The notes under the pieces are model-generated. The model worked only from the letters and a program-made list of their open reading frames with translations, was not told the origin of the DNA and searched no databases. A stretch of DNA of 64,000 nucleotides from Pontivivens insulae (GTDB taxonomy: Bacteria > Pseudomonadota > Alphaproteobacteria > Rhodobacterales > Rhodobacteraceae), in contig NZ_OMKW01000003.1 of the NCBI RefSeq assembly GCF_900302495.1, positions 248,001-312,000 on the forward strand, given 5' to 3'. Positions 59,803-64,000 of the stretch are shown one piece after another; the stretch's first letter is position 1; every line of letters begins with the position of its first letter. The position numbers and the translations under genes were made by a program.

Positions 59803-60527
59803 ATCAACGGCGCGCCGTCGCGGGGGATGAGCCGCGTTTGAGACGAGCCAACGATCACCATTGTGCGCATATCAGCCATTTCGGGTTCGGTCTCGCTCAA
59901 CGGAACCACCCGGATCGTCTGATCCGGTGTGGAAATCGCTCTTCCAAAGATCACGGGCCGATCATCGCCACAGGCGTCCTTCAGGATGTCGAGCGTTTTG
60001 GCAAATCCCTCGGGCCGTGATTTCGAGCGTGGATTGTAGAAAGCCATCGCGAAATCAGCCTCTGCCGCCAGCCGCAGTCGCTTCTCGATCAGCGCCCAGG
60101 GTTTGAGATTGTCGCTAAGGTTGATGGCGCAGAAATCGTGCCCGAGCGGCGCACCGCACGCCGCTGCACATGCAAGCATTGCCGTGATGCCGGGCATGAC
60201 CTGAACATCGAGGTCGCGCCAGCCCGGCTCCCCATATTCCACGGCCTCCAACACTGCCGCGGCCATCGCAAAAACACCCGGATCGCCCGATGAAACCACG
60301 ACCACCCGTGCCCCTTGCGCGGCCAGGGACAGTGCATGGCGCGAGCGATCAATCTCAACGCGGTTGTCCGTGGCGTGCAGGTTCAGGCCCTGGCGCGGTG
60401 CAACGCGGGCGACATAAGGGATATAGCCGATCACATCTGTCGCTTCATCCAAGACAGCTCGCACATCCGGCGTCACCATCTCCTCCCGACCGGGGCCGAG
60501 GCCGACAATTCTGACCCAACCGCTCAT
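59775..60527 (-). CDS. cobJ: Precorrin-3B C17-methyltransferase
   Basis: A 250-aa SAM methyltransferase that contracts the ring. VRIVGLGPGREEMVTPDV, RVVVVSSGDPGVFAMAAAV and MPGITAMLACAAACGAPLGHDFCAINLSD are diagnostic for CobJ/CbiH. The ATG at 60527 overlaps the cobI stop; upstream codons of the open frame belong to cobI. Convergent with cobK. Confidence 0.92.
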   Translation of the reverse strand: MSGWVRIVGLGPGREEMVTPDVRAVLDEATDVIGYIPYVARVAPRQGLNLHATDNRVEIDRSRHALSLAAQGARVVVVSSGDPGVFAMAAAVLEAVEYGEPGWRDLDVQVMPGITAMLACAAACGAPLGHDFCAINLSDNLKPWALIEKRLRLAAEADFAMAFYNPRSKSRPEGFAKTLDILKDACGDDRPVIFGRAISTPDQTIRVVPLSETEPEMADMRTMVIVGSSQTRLIPRDGAPLIYTPRSVAS

Positions 60528-61255
60528 GGACGGCGCCCCTGCCCATGCACCACGATGATCGAGAAATAGGGCGTCACCTTGCCTTCCGCGGCGCTCAACT
60601 TCGTGACCGTCTGGTTGGGCATCGTCGCGAACTCGACCAACCATGCGGCGTCATACCGTCCGGCCACGCGCAAAGCGTCACGCACCTTGTCGATATTGCG
60701 CCCGATTTTCATGATGACCAGCGCGTCAGCTGCCTTCATGTGAGAGATCAGCTCGTCCTGCGGCAAAGTCCCCATCAGCACGCTCAACACGTCGTCGCCC
60801 CACGTGATCGGCGCGCCTGTCGCAGTCCAAGCCCCGCTCATCCCGGTGATCGCAGGCACAACCTGAACCGGAATGTCATCCTTGAGCCGGGTGTAGAGAT
60901 GCATGAAAGAGCCGTAAAAGAACGGATCACCCTCACACAGCACCACGATATCTTCTCCTGCGTCCGCCAGCGCGCGCAGCTTTGCCCGACACTCCGCATA
61001 AAAGGCCGAGAGGATTTCATTGTAGCGCGGATCGCTCAACGGAATTTCCGTTGTCACCGGGTATTCCATCGGGATTTCAACAACGCCGTCGGGTAGCATC
61101 CCCTCGACAATCCGTCGCGCCTGTCCCGGACGTCCCTTCTTGCGAAAAAAGGCCACATAGCGCGCATTTCGGATCAACCGGTCCGAACGGACACTCATCA
61201 AATCGATGTCACCGGGCCCCAACCCGACGCCATATACCGTTCCCGGCGCGCTCAT
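60524..61255 (-). CDS. cobI: Precorrin-2 C20-methyltransferase
   Basis: A 243-aa SAM methyltransferase: YGVGLGPGDIDLMSVRSDRLI, VVLCEGDPFFYGSFMHLYTRL and VVPAITGMSGAWTATGAPI. It methylates C-20 of precorrin-2. Start chosen from the ATGA overlap with cobH. Confidence 0.92.
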   Translation of the reverse strand: MSAPGTVYGVGLGPGDIDLMSVRSDRLIRNARYVAFFRKKGRPGQARRIVEGMLPDGVVEIPMEYPVTTEIPLSDPRYNEILSAFYAECRAKLRALADAGEDIVVLCEGDPFFYGSFMHLYTRLKDDIPVQVVPAITGMSGAWTATGAPITWGDDVLSVLMGTLPQDELISHMKAADALVIMKIGRNIDKVRDALRVAGRYDAAWLVEFATMPNQTVTKLSAAEGKVTPYFSIIVVHGQGRRP

Positions 61256-61881
61256 TCGATCCGGCTCCCGATCGCATTGACCGCCGCCACGGTGATCGCA
61301 CTGCCGCCAAGCCTGCCCTTCACGATGCAGGAGGGCACCGGCTGCGCATCCCACAAGGCGTCCTTACTCTCGGCCGCGCCGATGAACCCTACCGGGCAGC
61401 CGATGATCGCGGCCGGTCGCGGACAGTCCGGGTCTTCCAGCATATTGAGAAGATGGAAAAGCGCCGTGGGTGCGTTGCCAATCGCCACAACGGCCCCCTC
61501 AAGATGGGGGCGCCAGAACTCCAGCGCTGCGGCGGAACGGGTGTTGCCCATCTCAGCCGCAAGCGCGTGCACACCATCGGTCCAAAGCGTGCAAATCACC
61601 TCATTGTCCGCGGGCATCCGTTTGCGTGTGATCCCTTCGCTGACCATACGCGCATCGCACAGTATTGGCGCGCCTGCCTCCAACGCCGCGCGCGCAGCCG
61701 TCACAAAACCGGGCGTAAAATGGATATGCTCCTCAAGCCCGACCATCCCAGCGGCATGGATCATGCGCACAGCGACGATTTCCTCATCCGCATCGAAACG
61801 GTCAAGGTCAGCTTCCGCACGGATGGTCGCGAAAGACTGGCGGTAGATCTCCGCACCGTCGGTTTCGTAGGTGTAGGGCAT
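61252..61881 (-). CDS. cobH: Precorrin-8X methylmutase
   Basis: A 209-aa enzyme moving the methyl group from C-11 to C-12 to give hydrogenobyrinate. The catalytic His lies in MIHAAGMVGLEEHI; ILCDARMVSEGI, VAIGNAPTALFHLL and IGCPVGFIGAAESK are invariant family segments. Three bases separate it from the cobG stop. Confidence 0.93.
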   Translation of the reverse strand: MPYTYETDGAEIYRQSFATIRAEADLDRFDADEEIVAVRMIHAAGMVGLEEHIHFTPGFVTAARAALEAGAPILCDARMVSEGITRKRMPADNEVICTLWTDGVHALAAEMGNTRSAAALEFWRPHLEGAVVAIGNAPTALFHLLNMLEDPDCPRPAAIIGCPVGFIGAAESKDALWDAQPVPSCIVKGRLGGSAITVAAVNAIGSRIE

Positions 61882-61884
61882 GGC

Positions 61885-63012
61885 TCAGATGAACTCTGTC
61901 AGAAGGGTTTCAGGCGAAATGCCCGTACGGTGTGGAGCGGTTTGTGCATTGCCATTGCGGACCATGTCAAACAGGCCGTTGCGACCAATCAATGTGATGT
62001 CCGCATCCGCACGACGCGCACATCCTTTGGCGCAGCCCGAGACATGCAGCCTGCCGGGTGCAGTCCCGGCAAGCTTTCGCGCCAACGCCCGCGTTTCTAC
62101 GGTGGCTGAGGCGCAATAGGGGGCACCGGCGCAGGCATCCGCGCGCATCAACGGACTGTCAGCAACAGTGATCAAATCTGCATGTGGACTCTGCCTGATA
62201 CCTTCCAAAAGGATCATCCGCCAAGGTGTCGTGCGCACACCAACCGCTTCCCGTACAGCGCTGCGCAACGTGGCGGTGAGCATCTGTCCGAACGCCACTC
62301 CAGCCAGCAAATTGGCACCGATTTGGCCGGGTTGCAGCGGAACCACGGAAGGCAGCGCTGGCCTGTCGGCGAACCGAGTTGGCAACGACGCATCCCTCAG
62401 GAGACCGGCCATACGTTTGGTCTGCGCCGTGGTGGCGAACCAGTCGGCCAGCTCAATGACCGCGTCAATCGCTGTTGCAGCCTCTACCCCAAACGCCGTA
62501 TCTGCACCATCCGCGCGGACCGTCAGCTTGTCTTCAGTGCCCTCGATCCGAATATCCGCCGACGCAGCGGTCAGCACAGGTTGCGCCCCCGTATCCACCG
62601 CAAAGCCAAATTTGGCTGGCAATTCGGGCAATTCGGTGAGCCGCGCCGCAAGCTCACTCGCCAGGCGAGCGGTAAGATCATCAGCTTCCCAGAAGGGCTG
62701 CACCAGAATGTTGCGTCGACCTTCAAGACGCGCATCAGCATCCAGCAAATTTGCGGCGCCCAACGCCTGCAACACCGCCTCGTGATCCTGCTCTGCCACG
62801 CCGCGAACTTGCAGATTTGCCCGGTTTGTCAGATCGATCACACCACTGCCAAACTGATCCGCAATGTCGCAGAGCGCTTCGGCCTGATCGGAGGAAAGCC
62901 AGCCCCCCATCGGCCGGATGCGCACAACCAACCCGTCGCCCGACATCATCGGCCGGTGGGCACCGGGACACCAATCCTTCACCATGGGGTCAACTGCGGA
63001 CGCAACAGTCAT
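61885..63012 (-). CDS. cobG: Precorrin-3B synthase
   Basis: A 375-aa Fe-S/siroheme-fold oxygenase of the sulfite reductase-like family, diagnostic of the aerobic pathway. VRIRPMGGWLSSDQAEALCDIADQFG and NRANLQVRG match the family; Cys ligands for the [4Fe-4S] cluster are in CAGAPYCA and GCAKGCAR. ATGA overlap with cobN upstream. Confidence 0.9.
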   Translation of the reverse strand: MTVASAVDPMVKDWCPGAHRPMMSGDGLVVRIRPMGGWLSSDQAEALCDIADQFGSGVIDLTNRANLQVRGVAEQDHEAVLQALGAANLLDADARLEGRRNILVQPFWEADDLTARLASELAARLTELPELPAKFGFAVDTGAQPVLTAASADIRIEGTEDKLTVRADGADTAFGVEAATAIDAVIELADWFATTAQTKRMAGLLRDASLPTRFADRPALPSVVPLQPGQIGANLLAGVAFGQMLTATLRSAVREAVGVRTTPWRMILLEGIRQSPHADLITVADSPLMRADACAGAPYCASATVETRALARKLAGTAPGRLHVSGCAKGCARRADADITLIGRNGLFDMVRNGNAQTAPHRTGISPETLLTEFI

Positions 63013-64000
63013 TCCGCCGCCTCAAGTGCCGCGCGGATTGAGTTACGTCGGCTCTGCCAGAGACCGGCGGCGTCCAAGGCACCGAACCGATCCCGCATGG
63101 CTTGCAGCGCTTGCGGGTTCTGCTCCGCTAGAAATGCCGTGATTTCTTCATCGCCCAACGTCGCATCGAAATAGGCATCGAACAGATGGGCCGGGACCAC
63201 ACCGGCCAATTGCGCGAACGCGGCCATATGTTCCAGCGTAGCCGCAATCTCTGCCGCGCCACGAAACCCGTGGCGCTGCATCCCGGCCAACCAATCGGGA
63301 TTGATGGCCCGCGCCTGCACGACCCGCGCAATCTCTTCTGGCAGCGCACGGGCACGCGGGATCTCTGGATTGGTTGTGTCGAGATGGTAGAGCGAAGCCT
63401 GCCCGCCCGTCACCGCTTGCGCCGCGGCAAAGCCAGCTTCATGTGCCGCATAGTCTGAGGCGAGCAAAAGGTCCGTCTCAGGCAAGTCCTGCAAATGGAC
63501 GAAACTGTCCGCTGCCGCCACACGGGCCGCAATCCCTGCTGCATCCTGCATCGGTTCTGCCCCATCGAAGGACCACGCACTGGCCTTCAACCACGCCTCC
63601 CCCGCGCGGATACGGCCCGCTTCAGAATAGTCTTCAAGATCCGGCCCCATGCCCAGACCATAGCTGCCGGGAGCAGGGCCAAAGACCCGCGCGTCCTCCT
63701 GTCCGACGAAGGGGTTGAAGTCACGAGCCTCATCCCGCGCGGCCAGTGTTCGCACCGCCTGCCCAAACAAGGTCGACAACACAGGAAAGACATCGCGGAA
63801 TAGGCCAGAGACGCGCAGCGTCACATCGATCCGGGGTCGGTCCAACTCAGCAAGCGGGATCACCTCGATGCCCGACACGCGCTCTGACCCCTTGTCCCAG
63901 ACCGGCTTCACACCAATCAGGTTCAGGGCCATTGCGAACTCCTCACCTGCTGTGCGCATCGTGGCAGAGCCCCATAAATCGACGATCAACCCACGGGGCC
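63009..64000 (-). CDS. cobN: Aerobic cobaltochelatase CobN subunit (partial, C-terminal part)
   Basis: The last 330 or so residues of CobN, the large subunit that inserts cobalt into hydrogenobyrinate diamide with CobST. The frame is open to the right edge (PRGLIVDLWGSATMRTAGEEFAMAL...), matching the conserved C-terminal CobN/magnesium chelatase H domain (FRDVFPVLSTLFGQAVRTLA, TLEHMAAFAQLAGVVPAHLFDAYF). The full protein is usually over 1,000 aa, so most of it lies outside. Confidence 0.92.
   Translation of the reverse strand, partial: PRGLIVDLWGSATMRTAGEEFAMALNLIGVKPVWDKGSERVSGIEVIPLAELDRPRIDVTLRVSGLFRDVFPVLSTLFGQAVRTLAARDEARDFNPFVGQEDARVFGPAPGSYGLGMGPDLEDYSEAGRIRAGEAWLKASAWSFDGAEPMQDAAGIAARVAAADSFVHLQDLPETDLLLASDYAAHEAGFAAAQAVTGGQASLYHLDTTNPEIPRARALPEEIARVVQARAINPDWLAGMQRHGFRGAAEIAATLEHMAAFAQLAGVVPAHLFDAYFDATLGDEEITAFLAEQNPQALQAMRDRFGALDAAGLWQSRRNSIRAALEAAE

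Overview
The window reads as chromosomal DNA of a marine, Roseobacter-type alphaproteobacterium (Rhodobacteraceae). Signs are high GC, dense ATGA/GTGA-coupled operons, a DddL-type DMSP lyase, a trgB-cysK pair, a photooxidative-stress gene set, Co-type nitrile hydratase and the aerobic (CobG/CobF/CobN) cobalamin pathway. This placement is inferred from gene content. I see no rRNA, tRNA, CRISPR array, transposase or phage gene.

Layout. 1-2.0 kb (-): end of cysK and a TrgB-like GGCT-Nudix protein. 2.1-10 kb: a DUF6134-SDR operon (+) behind a sequence that fits an RpoE/ECF promoter, facing a five-gene minus operon (photolyase, FAD oxidoreductase, DUF1365, CFA-family methyltransferase, GPH-type MFS) of the singlet-oxygen response type. 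10-13 kb: a class V aminotransferase, a DUF2945 protein and a Bcr/CflA-type efflux pump; an 11-bp-phased GTGCAC repeat lies between the first two. 13.1-18.3 kb (+): thiolase, dddL, rhodanese, acyl-CoA dehydrogenase, DUF1206 and HSD10-like SDR. 18.3-20.8 kb (-): a ThDP enzyme and two small exported proteins.

20.9-33.2 kb looks like one functional island. Acetyl-CoA synthetase and a five-gene HAAT-type ABC transporter run on the minus strand. Divergently, there is a ScfR-type short-chain fatty acid regulator, a lone receiver protein, an 80-aa membrane protein and a histidine kinase whose sensor half is a sodium/solute symporter. The likely theme is sensing and assimilation of acetate or other small carboxylates. 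A 24-aa membrane microprotein lies just past the kinase.

33.3-37.3 kb (-): amino-acid and sulfur enzymes (ornithine cyclodeaminase family, aromatic aminotransferase, GNAT, mercaptopyruvate sulfurtransferase, GNAT). 37.3-50.7 kb: methylated-amine and polyamine use: a potFGHI-like importer, a divergent glutamine-synthetase-family enzyme (probably gamma-glutamylpolyamine synthetase), a MocR regulator with a large dyad at its start, two tandem dimethylglycine-dehydrogenase-like flavoproteins and an omega-aminotransferase.

50.7-64 kb: a 575-bp gap with two large adjacent inverted repeats, then a Co-type nitrile hydratase operon (alpha, beta, activator) convergent with a cobalt/cobalamin block: cobF and cbiM behind a textbook cobalamin riboswitch, then cobA-B-M-E-L, cobK on the opposite strand, and cobJ-I-H-G and the 3' end of cobN, which leaves the window.
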